A stretch of 15,858 nucleotides of DNA, taken from the NCBI GenBank assembly GCA_046047755.1, contig JBJOHK010000071.1, forward strand, positions 1 to 15,858. The letters run 5' to 3'. The notes under the pieces are model-generated. The model was given only the letters and a program-made list of their open reading frames with translations, ran no database searches and was not told the origin of the DNA. Positions 7,269-15,308 of the stretch are shown one piece after another (the stretch's first letter is position 1; each line of letters opens with the position of its first letter). The translations under genes were made by a program, and so were the position numbers. The DNA comes from JALRLA01 sp046047755. Lineage in GTDB: Bacteria > Bacteroidota > Bacteroidia > NS11-12g > UBA955.

Positions 7269-9643
7269 GGCAGAGACACAAATATCATAGAAATAAAGCC
7301 TTCCTGCTAATGGCTATGCTGTTGTTGCTCTCTAGTTGCGGGGTAAAACGCTGCATTCCCGAGGGGCGATTGTTGCTCAAACAGAACAGCATCACCTTGG
7401 TAGAAACCGAATCGGTACCCTTTCGGCCTAATCGAGACGAACTTCACGCTCAAATTTTGCATAGACCCAACAAGCGCGTCTTGTTCAACAAGCTGCCCAT
7501 TTACCTGTGGTTCTACGCCCTAGGCTATGACGCAAAAGACACCAGCCGAATCAGCCAAAGTGCCTTTCGCAGCCGTTTGGTGAACCAGATGGGAGAAGAG
7601 CCCATGCTGATTGACAAAAGCCTGGCTCAGCTTTCGGCTAATAACATTCGAAATTACCTCTTTAACAAAGGGTTTTTCGATGCCGAAGTGGGCTATTCCA
7701 TAGACGTTCACGGGCATAAAGGTGCCGTACGCTACCACGTGTATTCAGGCCTGCCTTACCGTATCAACTCCGTCTTTAAAAACACAGCCGACACTGGAAT
7801 GGCCCCATTGATTGACAGCTTGACCCAATCGATGAATACCTTTCGGCTCTGGTGGCCCAGCGATTTAAATCGATTCAAAACCGCCCGTGAAGATCTGACC
7901 AGTCAGCTCAGAGACATGGGCTATTACGGTTTACAACCCAGCGTTTTTCATTACGACATCGATACACTCTTTGCCAAGAAGGAGGCCCAAATCACCCTTT
8001 ACATGGATGGCCAACCCAATGGAGAGCCTTATCAAGTTTGGAACTTTGGCCAGGTATACATGGACATTGAGTGCCCAGACGACTATGCCCTAAACCCTTT
8101 GTACAAAGAATGGGCACACCTAGGAGCCCATCACTACAAAATGAATCATTATCCCTTGAAGCCTCTGGTGCTGCGCAAGGTGATTTTGATCGACAGCGGC
8201 CAGCGCTACTCCCAAACCCGAATCAACCAAACCTACCGCGGATTGGTCGACATGGGTCTTTTTTCCTATGTGGAATTTCGCTTAGAGCCCGACTCTCAAC
8301 AACACATTCTCAACGTTCGCATCCAAACCCAGGCCCTTCCACGTATTCGCTGGATGGTCGAGCCCCAAATGCTCTATAGCCCCCAGGGAAGCAGTGGTAC
8401 CAACTTCACCTCCAGCACCCAACGCAGTTTTGGTTTGGCTGGAATCATGTCCTTCAACAACCTAAACGCCATGGGGAATGGAGAACAGCTTCGACTATCG
8501 GCTCTTACTTCGTTCGAAGCCATTTTCAAACGCAACGATTTGGGCAATTTCGCTTACGGCCTTCAACAAGGATTCTCAGCCAGCATGACCGTTCCCAGTT
8601 TTCGTTTGTTGGATAAAATAGACGTCAAAAACCAGTACGAGCGCAAAAACACCATTTTCAGTTTGAGTTATCAAACCGAGAGCAACCCCAACTTTCTGCG
8701 CACCTCATTGCCGGCTTCCTTCTCTTTGCAGTTCATTCGTCCCAATTTCAGCTGGTATTACACCCCTTTAGAATTCAGCTACAACCAAAACGAATTAGAC
8801 CCCGCCTTCCTTCCTCAGCTCAGCACCCTCGACCAGGAGTTTGTTCGACGTGTATTCACCGACCAATTGATTACAGCAGCCAAGGTGGGTATGGTATACT
8901 CCAACAACCAAGACAAGCCCGGACAGAGTTACTTCTTCTCACGACTAGGTTTGGAAACCAGCGGCAACATGCACCGCCTGGGTCGCTATTTATTCGAACC
9001 CAACTACAACCCTGATTCTAGCTACCAATTTTTTGGCGTCAACTACTTCCAGTATGCCAAATTGGGAGCAGAAATCCGGGTGCGCCACCACATCGACGAA
9101 TTGAATACCATCGCCGTTCGCCTGAATTCTGGCCTGGCACTGCCCTATTGGAACAGCGATGTAGTCCCCTATGACAAACGCTATTTCATCGGTGGATCAA
9201 ACAGCCTACGCGCCTGGCAACCCCGCCGATTGGGACCTGGTGCCACCCCTGAATCAGTGGGTAGCTTGATTGACCGTTCCGGCGAATTACTGGTAGAAGC
9301 CTCCATTGAATACCGCTTTGGGGTGATTAAGAACTTCTTGGAAAGCGCCTTGTTTTTGGATGCAGGAAACATTTGGAACTTGAGTGTAGCCGGAGTATCC
9401 AACCCTGATTACGGAGTCTTTAACCGAAACACCTTTTTATCAGAACTGGCCCTCAATACGGGCATAGGCTTTCGATTCGACGTAGAGATTTTCATGTTTC
9501 GCATCGATTGGGGGGTGCCCATTCGCGACCCCAGCAAGCCCCTCGATCAGCGCTGGGTGATGAAGCAAATTCCCGATGCCGGTTTGGTCAACTGGACCTT
9601 CAAAGAGACGGCTGTGGCTATCGGCATTGGCTACCCCTTTTAG
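7262..9643 (+). CDS. tamL: Omp85-family outer-membrane lipoprotein, TamL type
   Basis: This 793-residue protein is a lipid-anchored member of the BamA/TamA (Omp85) superfamily, as in Bacteroidota TamL, thought to act in outer-membrane protein or lipid transport and assembly. A basic N-terminus and hydrophobic stretch end in the lipobox LSSC (Cys26). POTRA-like repeats fill roughly residues 35-340. A 16-stranded-type barrel follows to the terminal Phe793, including the FIGGSNSLRAW segment (642-652) equivalent to the conserved L6 RGF/RGY region of Omp85 proteins. The ATG at 7262 gives a proper lipoprotein signal with positive charges. Met17 at 7310 would leave an uncharged, very short leader, but would remove the 7-base overlap with the divergent methyltransferase gene. 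No tamB-like gene lies in this window. An M48 protease gene follows 26 bases downstream. Omp85 membership is firm; TamL rather than another lipid-anchored paralogue is likely. Confidence 0.85.
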   Translation: MAWQRHKYHRNKAFLLMAMLLLLSSCGVKRCIPEGRLLLKQNSITLVETESVPFRPNRDELHAQILHRPNKRVLFNKLPIYLWFYALGYDAKDTSRISQSAFRSRLVNQMGEEPMLIDKSLAQLSANNIRNYLFNKGFFDAEVGYSIDVHGHKGAVRYHVYSGLPYRINSVFKNTADTGMAPLIDSLTQSMNTFRLWWPSDLNRFKTAREDLTSQLRDMGYYGLQPSVFHYDIDTLFAKKEAQITLYMDGQPNGEPYQVWNFGQVYMDIECPDDYALNPLYKEWAHLGAHHYKMNHYPLKPLVLRKVILIDSGQRYSQTRINQTYRGLVDMGLFSYVEFRLEPDSQQHILNVRIQTQALPRIRWMVEPQMLYSPQGSSGTNFTSSTQRSFGLAGIMSFNNLNAMGNGEQLRLSALTSFEAIFKRNDLGNFAYGLQQGFSASMTVPSFRLLDKIDVKNQYERKNTIFSLSYQTESNPNFLRTSLPASFSLQFIRPNFSWYYTPLEFSYNQNELDPAFLPQLSTLDQEFVRRVFTDQLITAAKVGMVYSNNQDKPGQSYFFSRLGLETSGNMHRLGRYLFEPNYNPDSSYQFFGVNYFQYAKLGAEIRVRHHIDELNTIAVRLNSGLALPYWNSDVVPYDKRYFIGGSNSLRAWQPRRLGPGATPESVGSLIDRSGELLVEASIEYRFGVIKNFLESALFLDAGNIWNLSVAGVSNPDYGVFNRNTFLSELALNTGIGFRFDVEIFMFRIDWGVPIRDPSKPLDQRWVMKQIPDAGLVNWTFKETAVAIGIGYPF
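7279..7286 (-). promoter_or_regulatory. Possible -7 box for the methyltransferase-DUF4175-DCC-metG operon
   Basis: GATATTTG on the minus strand differs from TAnnTTTG at one base and lies 10 bases before the ATG at 7268, within the 5' coding part of the divergent gene. No clear -33 TTG is present. It is the only candidate seen for the operon promoter. Confidence 0.25.
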
Positions 9644-9656
9644 GCCATTTGCTGCT

Positions 9657-9664
9657 TATCTTTG
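9657..9664 (+). promoter_or_regulatory. Predicted -7 box for the M48 protease gene
   Basis: TATCTTTG matches TAnnTTTG exactly and ends five bases before the ATG at 9670, in the 26-base gap after tamL. A TTTT at 9638-9641 is too close and a TTG at 9627-9629 too far for an ideal -33 box. If active, the mRNA would start almost at the ATG. Confidence 0.4.
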
Positions 9665-9669
9665 TATAG

Positions 9670-10449
9670 ATGCGACTGCTGTTTTTACTACCCTTAACGC
9701 TTCTCATGGAGGCCTGTGCCAGCTTTGTAGGCAAAATCAACGTATTCCCCGTTCAGTATGACAAAGATTTAGGAGCTCAGGTCGCCCACAACATCGACTC
9801 TACCCATGCCGCCACTCTCTTGGACTCCGCTCAAAACGCAGAGCTCTACGCCTACCTGTACGGCATACGCGATTCCATATTGAACACGGGAAAACTCGAG
9901 CATAGCACTGACTTCGCCTGGCGATTGCGCATTCTAAATGACAGCACGTTAAACGCTTTCTGTACCCCCGGCGGATACATCTATTTCTATACTGGATTGA
10001 TGCGTTACCTAGAAAGCGAAGACCAACTCGCGGGTGTTATGGCCCATGAAATGGCCCACGCTGACAAACGACACTCAACCGACGCCCTTACCCGCCAATT
10101 CGGAACAGAAATCCTTATTACCATGGCTTTGGGCGGCGCACAGCCCTCCATGCTCCTTCAAATTGCCGAAGGCTTGACCCATCTTTCCTACGGTCGCAGT
10201 GCCGAAACGGAATCAGATCTAAGCAGTGTCGATTGGTTGTACCAAACTTCATATAACCCCACTGGAGCGGCTGGATTTTTCCAGAAAATGCTCGAAAGCC
10301 ATTCCCAGGAGCCCCCTCAATTTCTAAGTACCCACCCCAATTCTGATAATCGCGTGGAAGCGATGACCGAACATTGGCAAACTCTCGGGGGCAAGACAGG
10401 TCAAACCTACAAAGAGCGCTATCAAGCTAAACTCAAACTTCTTCCGTAA
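9670..10449 (+). CDS. M48-family zinc metalloprotease, probable lipoprotein
   Basis: This 259-residue peptidase has the zinc motif HEMAH (126-130; His126, Glu127, His130). The third ligand is probably Glu181 in the ETESD segment, where the family usually has an ExEAD-like sequence. The blocks LNAFCTPGGYIYFYTGL (94-110) and STHPNSDNR (220-228) are typical of M48C/BepA-LoiP-like enzymes, which act on misfolded or stalled proteins in the periplasm. A hydrophobic leader ends in MEAC (Cys16). This is a poor lipobox because Glu is at -2, but a lipid anchor is still more likely than a cytoplasmic protein. The gene lies between tamL and an NlpC/P60 gene, which it overlaps by one base (TAATG). By analogy with E. 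coli BepA and the BAM complex, a quality-control link to the neighbouring Omp85 protein is a reasonable inference. Confidence 0.9.
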   Translation: MRLLFLLPLTLLMEACASFVGKINVFPVQYDKDLGAQVAHNIDSTHAATLLDSAQNAELYAYLYGIRDSILNTGKLEHSTDFAWRLRILNDSTLNAFCTPGGYIYFYTGLMRYLESEDQLAGVMAHEMAHADKRHSTDALTRQFGTEILITMALGGAQPSMLLQIAEGLTHLSYGRSAETESDLSSVDWLYQTSYNPTGAAGFFQKMLESHSQEPPQFLSTHPNSDNRVEAMTEHWQTLGGKTGQTYKERYQAKLKLLP

Positions 10450-10946
10450 TGATGGCCGCGGTCCGAAATATTGCTTTGTTGCTCCTATTGGCTAGCCAAC
10501 CTTTATTTGGCCAACAGGACAGCCTTCAAAATCAAGGACCAAGCGAAAATGTCGCGGCCGTTCAATCTCTACTGAACGAAGCCTATACGCATTTGAGGGT
10601 TCGCTATGTCTACGGAGGCAAAAGCCCAGCGGGGTTTGACTGCTCCGGCTATGTAGGCTATTGTTTTGGCCAAAGCCTAGCGATGAACATGCCCAACCGA
10701 TCGACCGATTACCGAGAATTTGGCTCTGAAATCTCCTTGTTGGAATGCCGACCCGGAGACGTGATCTGTTTTTCTGGACGTAGCATCAATCGCACCATTG
10801 GCCATGTAGGCATAGTCATTGACGGACATAGCGAAAACCCGCTATTCATTCACGCGTCAACCTCACAAGGCGTTAGAATAGACGCTTTGCGCTCTCCCTA
10901 TTTCGAACCCCGGTTCATAGGGGTACGTCGGGTCATTCAGCCTTAG
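10449..10946 (+). CDS. NlpC/P60-family peptidoglycan endopeptidase
   Basis: This 165-residue secreted cysteine peptidase of family C40 would cut peptide stems of peptidoglycan, usually between D-gamma-Glu and the diamino acid. A signal peptide (about 1-21, probable cleavage near FGQ) precedes a single NlpC/P60 domain. The catalytic Cys65 is in FDCSGYVGYCFG, His119 in IGHVGIVIDG, and the third polar residue is probably His135 in FIHAS. There are no SH3 or LysM modules. Translation can begin at 10449, overlapping the M48 stop by one base; a second in-frame ATG follows at once at 10452. The 3' end overlaps the convergent clpC gene by 14 bp. The domain and active site are clear; the exact substrate and any partner are not. 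Confidence 0.93.
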   Translation: MMAAVRNIALLLLLASQPLFGQQDSLQNQGPSENVAAVQSLLNEAYTHLRVRYVYGGKSPAGFDCSGYVGYCFGQSLAMNMPNRSTDYREFGSEISLLECRPGDVICFSGRSINRTIGHVGIVIDGHSENPLFIHASTSQGVRIDALRSPYFEPRFIGVRRVIQP

Positions 10947-13488
10947 TTTCGTCGTCTGACTTTCCTTTCTTGGCTCGAGTCGCTCTGGGTTTCACAACGG
11001 CCAAACTGAGCTCATCAGCATCGGCTTTGCGATCAACCTTTATGGTATCACCCTCTTTCAAGGAACCTTGCAATACCTGCTCCGCCAAAGGCTCTTCCAA
11101 GTATTTCTGCAAAGCCCGCTGCAAGGGTCGTGCTCCAAAATCAGGATCAAAGCCTTTGTCAGCCAAAAACTCTTTTGCCGCATCGGTCAAGGAAACACTG
11201 TAGCCCAAATCTCCAATGCGCTTAAGCATCTTGGCCATGCGAACATCCAGAATCTGAACGATTTCTTTTTTCTCCAATGAATTGAAGATGATCAAGTCGT
11301 CAATACGATTCAAAAACTCAGGAGAGAAGAACTTGCGAATCTGGCCTTCGATAACCATTTTGGATTCTTTCTCCTTGCTTTCCTGCTTGTTGTGAGTCCC
11401 AAAACCTACGCCCGTACCAAAGTCTTTTAACTGACGTGAGCCAATGTTCGAGGTCATGATGATGACCGTATTTCGAAAATCAATTTTGCGGCCCAGTGAA
11501 TCGGTCATTTGACCTTCATCTAATGCCTGCAAGAGCAAATTAAATACATCGGGATGCGCTTTCTCTACCTCGTCAAACAGCACTACACTATAGGGTTTGC
11601 GACGCACTTTCTCGGTCAACATTCCCCCTTCTTCATAACCCACATAGCCCGGAGGCGCTCCAACCAATCGGCTTACCGCAAATTTCTCCATGAATTCGCT
11701 CATGTCGATGCGAATCATAGCATCATCACTGTCGAACAAAAATTCACTCAGGGCTTTGGCCAATTCGGTTTTACCCACACCGGTGGGGCCCAAGAATATG
11801 AAAGACCCGATGGGACGATTGGGCTCTTTGAATCCAGCTCGAGTGCGCTGAATAGTCTTGGTCATTTTCTCAATGGCCTTATCCTGACCCACCACGCGTG
11901 CTTTGAGAATCTCGCTCATTTGCAACAAACGCTTGCCCTCGCTTTCGGTCATTCGCTTGACCGGAATGCCTGTCATCATAGAAATGACCGCGGCTATGTC
12001 TTCTTCTCCTACCGCAAAGCGCTTATCGCGTGAGGAACTCTCCCACTCAGCTTTGGCCACATCGAGTTGCTCCAAGAATTTCTTTTCCTTGTCGCGAAGG
12101 CGTGCGGCTTCTTCGAAATTCTGACTCTTTACCACCTTGTTTTTCTCTTCCTTAACGCCTTCAATCTGGGCTTCCAAGTCCAAGATTTCGTTAGGAACAT
12201 GAATGTTAGAGATGTGAACACGGGCTCCGGCTTCGTCCAAAATATCAATGGCTTTGTCGGGCAAGTGGCGATCGCTCATATAACGAACGCTCAATTCAAC
12301 ACAGGCCTTGATGGCCTCATCGCTGTATTGAACACTGTGGTGATCTTCGTAACGGGCTTTTATGTTGTGCAAAATCTCAACCGTTTCTTCGGCCGAAGCA
12401 GGCTCAATCAACACCATTTGAAAACGGCGCTCCAAGGCTCCGTCTTTTTCAATGTACTGGCGATATTCATCAAGCGTAGTAGCGCCAATGCATTGAATTT
12501 CGCCACGCGCCAAAGCCGGCTTGAACATGTTGCTGGCATCCAATGAACCCGAGGCTCCTCCAGCCCCCACGATGGTATGAATCTCGTCAATGAACAAAAT
12601 GACATCGTCGGCTTTTTCCAACTCCATCATCAAAGCCTTCATGCGCTCTTCGAACTGGCCGCGGTATTTAGTACCGGCCACCATAGAAGCTATATCTAGG
12701 CTTACCACGCGCTTGTTGAACAAGACGCGGCTCACTTTGCGTTGTACGATGCGCAGAGCCAAGCCTTCGGCGATGGCGGTTTTACCTACGCCAGGCTCAC
12801 CAATGAGCACGGGATTGTTCTTTTTTCGGCGACTGAGAACTTGAGACACGCGCTCAATTTCTTTTTCTCGACCTACTATGGGATCCAATTTTCCCTCTTC
12901 GGCCGCTTTGGTCAAATCGCGACCAAAGTTGTCCAAAACGGGAGTCTTGGTCTTGCCTTTGCCGCCGCGGGTTTGGTCTTTTTGGCGCTGTTCCTCGCGG
13001 TAGAAATCTTCAGGAGTATCTTGATCATCACCCGGCAACTCTCCTTTGATGGGTTCCACGCCCTCTTCTAGAGCCGCCTTGAATACATCATAATTAACCC
13101 CGTATTGGTTCAAAACCTTGGAAGCCATATTGTCCTCATCGCGCAAAATAGACAAAAGCAAGTGCTCTGTTCCGATCAGGTCAGTTTTGAAAATTTTCGC
13201 CTCTAAATAGGTAATTTTCAAAGCTTTTTCAGCTTGTTTAGTCAGGGGGATATTCCCCAAATTGGCTGTTTTGGAAGCCGTGGTTTTGATCGCATCTTCA
13301 ATGCTCTTTTTCAAACGCAAAGTGTCGATATCCAACATCTTAATGGTTTGAATAGCCTTCCCTTCGCCTTCTCGTATCAGACCCAACAACAGGTGTTCAC
13401 ACCCAATGTAATCGTGGCCCAAACGAATGGCTTCCTCGCGGCTGAACTGGATCACTTCTTTGACCCTGGGAGAAAATTTAGCTTCCAT
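10933..13488 (-). CDS. clpC: ClpC AAA+ unfoldase, ATP-binding subunit of the Clp protease
   Basis: This 851-residue Hsp100 protein unfolds substrates and feeds them to ClpP. It has two Clp N-terminal repeats (about 3-145), and a first AAA+ domain with Walker A GEPGVGKT (230-237) and Walker B ILFIDE (297-302). A middle region with a UVR motif (about 436-472) separates ClpC from ClpA and ClpB. A second AAA+ domain carries GPTGVGKT (567-574) and VVLFDE (635-640). VGF (694-696) fits the ClpP-docking loop, so this is a protease partner rather than a pure disaggregase. The start at 13488 begins MEAKFSPRVKEVI, as Bacteroidota ClpC do. The in-frame ATG at 13524 would put 12 atypical residues over a promoter box. 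No clpP, ctsR or mcs gene is nearby, so regulation differs from the Firmicutes operon. Confidence 0.97.
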   Translation of the reverse strand: MEAKFSPRVKEVIQFSREEAIRLGHDYIGCEHLLLGLIREGEGKAIQTIKMLDIDTLRLKKSIEDAIKTTASKTANLGNIPLTKQAEKALKITYLEAKIFKTDLIGTEHLLLSILRDEDNMASKVLNQYGVNYDVFKAALEEGVEPIKGELPGDDQDTPEDFYREEQRQKDQTRGGKGKTKTPVLDNFGRDLTKAAEEGKLDPIVGREKEIERVSQVLSRRKKNNPVLIGEPGVGKTAIAEGLALRIVQRKVSRVLFNKRVVSLDIASMVAGTKYRGQFEERMKALMMELEKADDVILFIDEIHTIVGAGGASGSLDASNMFKPALARGEIQCIGATTLDEYRQYIEKDGALERRFQMVLIEPASAEETVEILHNIKARYEDHHSVQYSDEAIKACVELSVRYMSDRHLPDKAIDILDEAGARVHISNIHVPNEILDLEAQIEGVKEEKNKVVKSQNFEEAARLRDKEKKFLEQLDVAKAEWESSSRDKRFAVGEEDIAAVISMMTGIPVKRMTESEGKRLLQMSEILKARVVGQDKAIEKMTKTIQRTRAGFKEPNRPIGSFIFLGPTGVGKTELAKALSEFLFDSDDAMIRIDMSEFMEKFAVSRLVGAPPGYVGYEEGGMLTEKVRRKPYSVVLFDEVEKAHPDVFNLLLQALDEGQMTDSLGRKIDFRNTVIIMTSNIGSRQLKDFGTGVGFGTHNKQESKEKESKMVIEGQIRKFFSPEFLNRIDDLIIFNSLEKKEIVQILDVRMAKMLKRIGDLGYSVSLTDAAKEFLADKGFDPDFGARPLQRALQKYLEEPLAEQVLQGSLKEGDTIKVDRKADADELSLAVVKPRATRAKKGKSDDETKAE

Positions 13489-13496
13489 GCTTGCAT

Positions 13497-13527
13497 CAAA
13501 TTTATCATGAACGGGCGTATTCACGAA
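13497..13527 (-). promoter_or_regulatory. Predicted clpC promoter
   Basis: On the minus strand TAAATTTG (13504 down to 13497) is an exact TAnnTTTG -7 box, with TTCG (13527-13524, one mismatch to TTTG) 19 bases upstream as the -33 element. The box ends eight bases before the clpC ATG at 13488, implying a leader of only a few bases. This placement is the main argument for the shorter ClpC start. Confidence 0.5.
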
Positions 13528-13632
13528 CGGCAGTAACGCACATGCCGTCTAAATGTCCCGTGAACCACACAATGCCAAAGCCATGCCAACTTATGCACTT
13601 GTTCTACACCGCCACTGTGAACAATTTTTATA

Positions 13633-13656
13633 CCTGACAGACTGTCGCAATTCAGG
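13633..13656. other. Interleaved inverted repeats in the clpC-dnaB intergenic region
   Basis: GACAG-A-CTGTC (13636-13646) is a perfect 5-1-5 palindrome. A second pair, CCTGA (13633-13637) and TCAGG (13652-13656), overlaps it. It lies 26 bases before dnaB and about 148 bases before clpC, where an operator for either gene could sit. No known binding-site class is recognised. The rest of the 193-bp divergent gap shows no ORF or RNA gene. Confidence 0.3.
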
Positions 13657-13666
13657 CGCTATGTCA

Positions 13667-13674
13667 TTACTTTG
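13667..13674 (+). promoter_or_regulatory. Possible -7 box for dnaB
   Basis: TTACTTTG has one mismatch to TAnnTTTG and ends seven bases before the dnaB ATG at 13682. No clear -33 TTG lies about 20 bases upstream; the CTGTC arm of the palindrome occupies that area. The position mirrors the clpC and M48 boxes. Confidence 0.3.
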
Positions 13675-13681
13675 AAAGACT

Positions 13682-15265
13682 ATGGACAACCCAAGCATGA
13701 GCAAACGCAGTCGAACCCCTCAAGTGAACAAAGCACTTGTCGGAGACATGGCGGGCCGCACAGCCCCGCATTCCATCGAACTGGAAGAAGCCGTTTTGGG
13801 GGCCATTTTGTTGGAAAAAGAGGCCTTGAGCAAGGTGGTTGACATCTTGAGTAAAGATCACTTTTACAACGAAGCCAACGCCACCATTTTCGAATGCATT
13901 CTGCGCATTTACGCCGATGGAGGCACAGCCATTGACTTGCTCACGGTTTCTAACCAATTGAGAAACGATAACAAACTGGAAATCGTAGGTGGCAACTTGT
14001 ACCTGGCCATGCTGACCAACAAGGTTTCCAGTTCAGCCAACATTGAATTTCACGCCCGAATTCTTACCCAGAAGTTCATTCAACGCAGCCTGATTCGGGT
14101 GTCTGGAGAGATTCTCACAGAAGCCTATAACGACAGCGAAGACGCTTTCATCATGCTGAACCGCAGCGAAGAAAAGCTATTTGAAATCAAAAATGCGGGC
14201 TTGAAACGCTCCTTCCAGGAAATCGGAAGCCTGGTCAACCGAGCCTTTAAGTCACTGGAAGAGCGCTCAAAATCAGAAAACAATGGCATTACGGGTGTTG
14301 CCTCTGGCTTCAGCGACTTGGACCGCATTACCTCTGGATGGCAAAAATCTGATTTGATCATTCTTGCCGCTCGTCCGGCTATGGGTAAAACGGCTTTCGC
14401 CTTGAGCTTGATGCGAAATGCAGCCGTAGAATTTGGCAAAAGCGTCGTCATTTTCTCGCTCGAAATGGCCGATGTCCAGCTGGTCAATCGCTTGGTTAGT
14501 GGAGAAGCCGATATCAGTGGTGATAAAATTAAAAAAGCCCTATTGTCAAATGATGAGTGGCGTCGCCTTCACGATAAAACCGCAAAGTTGACCAACTCCA
14601 AGATCTTCATTGACGATACCCCACAATTGAACATTTTGGAACTGATGGCCAAATGTCGCCGCATCAAAGCCCAGCAGGGCTTGGACATGATCGTGGTCGA
14701 TTACTTGCAGTTACTGCGCCACGAGACCAATACCAAAGGCCAATCAAACCGCGAACAAGAAATTGCCTTCATTTCGCGCTCGTTAAAGAGCTTGGCCAAA
14801 GAATTGGAAGTTCCCGTTATTGCCCTTGCCCAGTTGAGTCGTGAGGTAGAAAAACGAAACAACAAGCACCCTCAATTGTCAGATTTGCGAGAATCAGGTT
14901 CAATAGAACAAGATGCCGATATGGTTATGTTCTTGTACCGCGATGATTACTACTCAAAAATGGGAATGGAAAGTGAATCCCAACACGCAGGTGAAGTCAA
15001 AGGATTGACCGAGGTATTGATTGCCAAACACCGAAGCGGTGAAGTGGGTACGGCCCTGGTGAAATTCGTTCACGAGTATTCGAAGTTTGTCGACCTGGAT
15101 CCCACCGAGCGAATGCTGATCAGCAATCAGAACAACAATGGTGGCTTCAGCCAGCCCTACGTCGCTACCGTTCAAAGCAAAATGAACGAACCCGACCCCT
15201 TCAAGGGTGACAACGGCAATTCTTGGGGCAGTGGCTTCAGTCCCAACATCTCAGTTGACGATTAA
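13682..15265 (+). CDS. dnaB: Replicative DNA helicase DnaB
   Basis: This 527-residue hexameric 5'-3' helicase unwinds DNA at the replication fork and contacts primase. The N-terminal DnaB domain (about 28-130, beginning PHSIELEEAVLGAIL) is joined by a linker helix (about 175-195) to the RecA-like domain. That domain has Walker A ARPAMGKT (230-237), FSLEM (258-262), Walker B MIVVDYLQL (336-344, Asp340) and the DLRESGSIEQDAD segment (401-413) that typifies DnaB. Length and domain order are normal and no intein interrupts the motifs. The C-terminal tail of about 60 residues is polar and Asn/Gly/Ser-rich, probably disordered. The start at 13682 is preferred; Met6 at 13697 is the only close alternative. 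It diverges from clpC and is followed by a lipoprotein gene after 43 bases. Confidence 0.97.
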   Translation: MDNPSMSKRSRTPQVNKALVGDMAGRTAPHSIELEEAVLGAILLEKEALSKVVDILSKDHFYNEANATIFECILRIYADGGTAIDLLTVSNQLRNDNKLEIVGGNLYLAMLTNKVSSSANIEFHARILTQKFIQRSLIRVSGEILTEAYNDSEDAFIMLNRSEEKLFEIKNAGLKRSFQEIGSLVNRAFKSLEERSKSENNGITGVASGFSDLDRITSGWQKSDLIILAARPAMGKTAFALSLMRNAAVEFGKSVVIFSLEMADVQLVNRLVSGEADISGDKIKKALLSNDEWRRLHDKTAKLTNSKIFIDDTPQLNILELMAKCRRIKAQQGLDMIVVDYLQLLRHETNTKGQSNREQEIAFISRSLKSLAKELEVPVIALAQLSREVEKRNNKHPQLSDLRESGSIEQDADMVMFLYRDDYYSKMGMESESQHAGEVKGLTEVLIAKHRSGEVGTALVKFVHEYSKFVDLDPTERMLISNQNNNGGFSQPYVATVQSKMNEPDPFKGDNGNSWGSGFSPNISVDD

Positions 15266-15308
15266 ATCCACAGGCAACGAACTGGATATACTTCATGTCT
15301 ATTTAAAC

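Noticed and set aside
11554..12546. Long plus-strand open frames opposite clpC
   Set aside because: These are shadows of clpC; the minus-strand reading carries all Walker motifs without a break.
13489..13524. N-terminal extension of ClpC from the ATG at 13524
   Set aside because: ClpC homologues start close to the FSPRVKEVI block; the extra 12 codons cover the predicted promoter.
15207..15308. Long form of the small lipoprotein starting inside dnaB
   Set aside because: The ATG at 15309 begins a clean lipoprotein signal; the upstream part is out-of-frame dnaB sequence.
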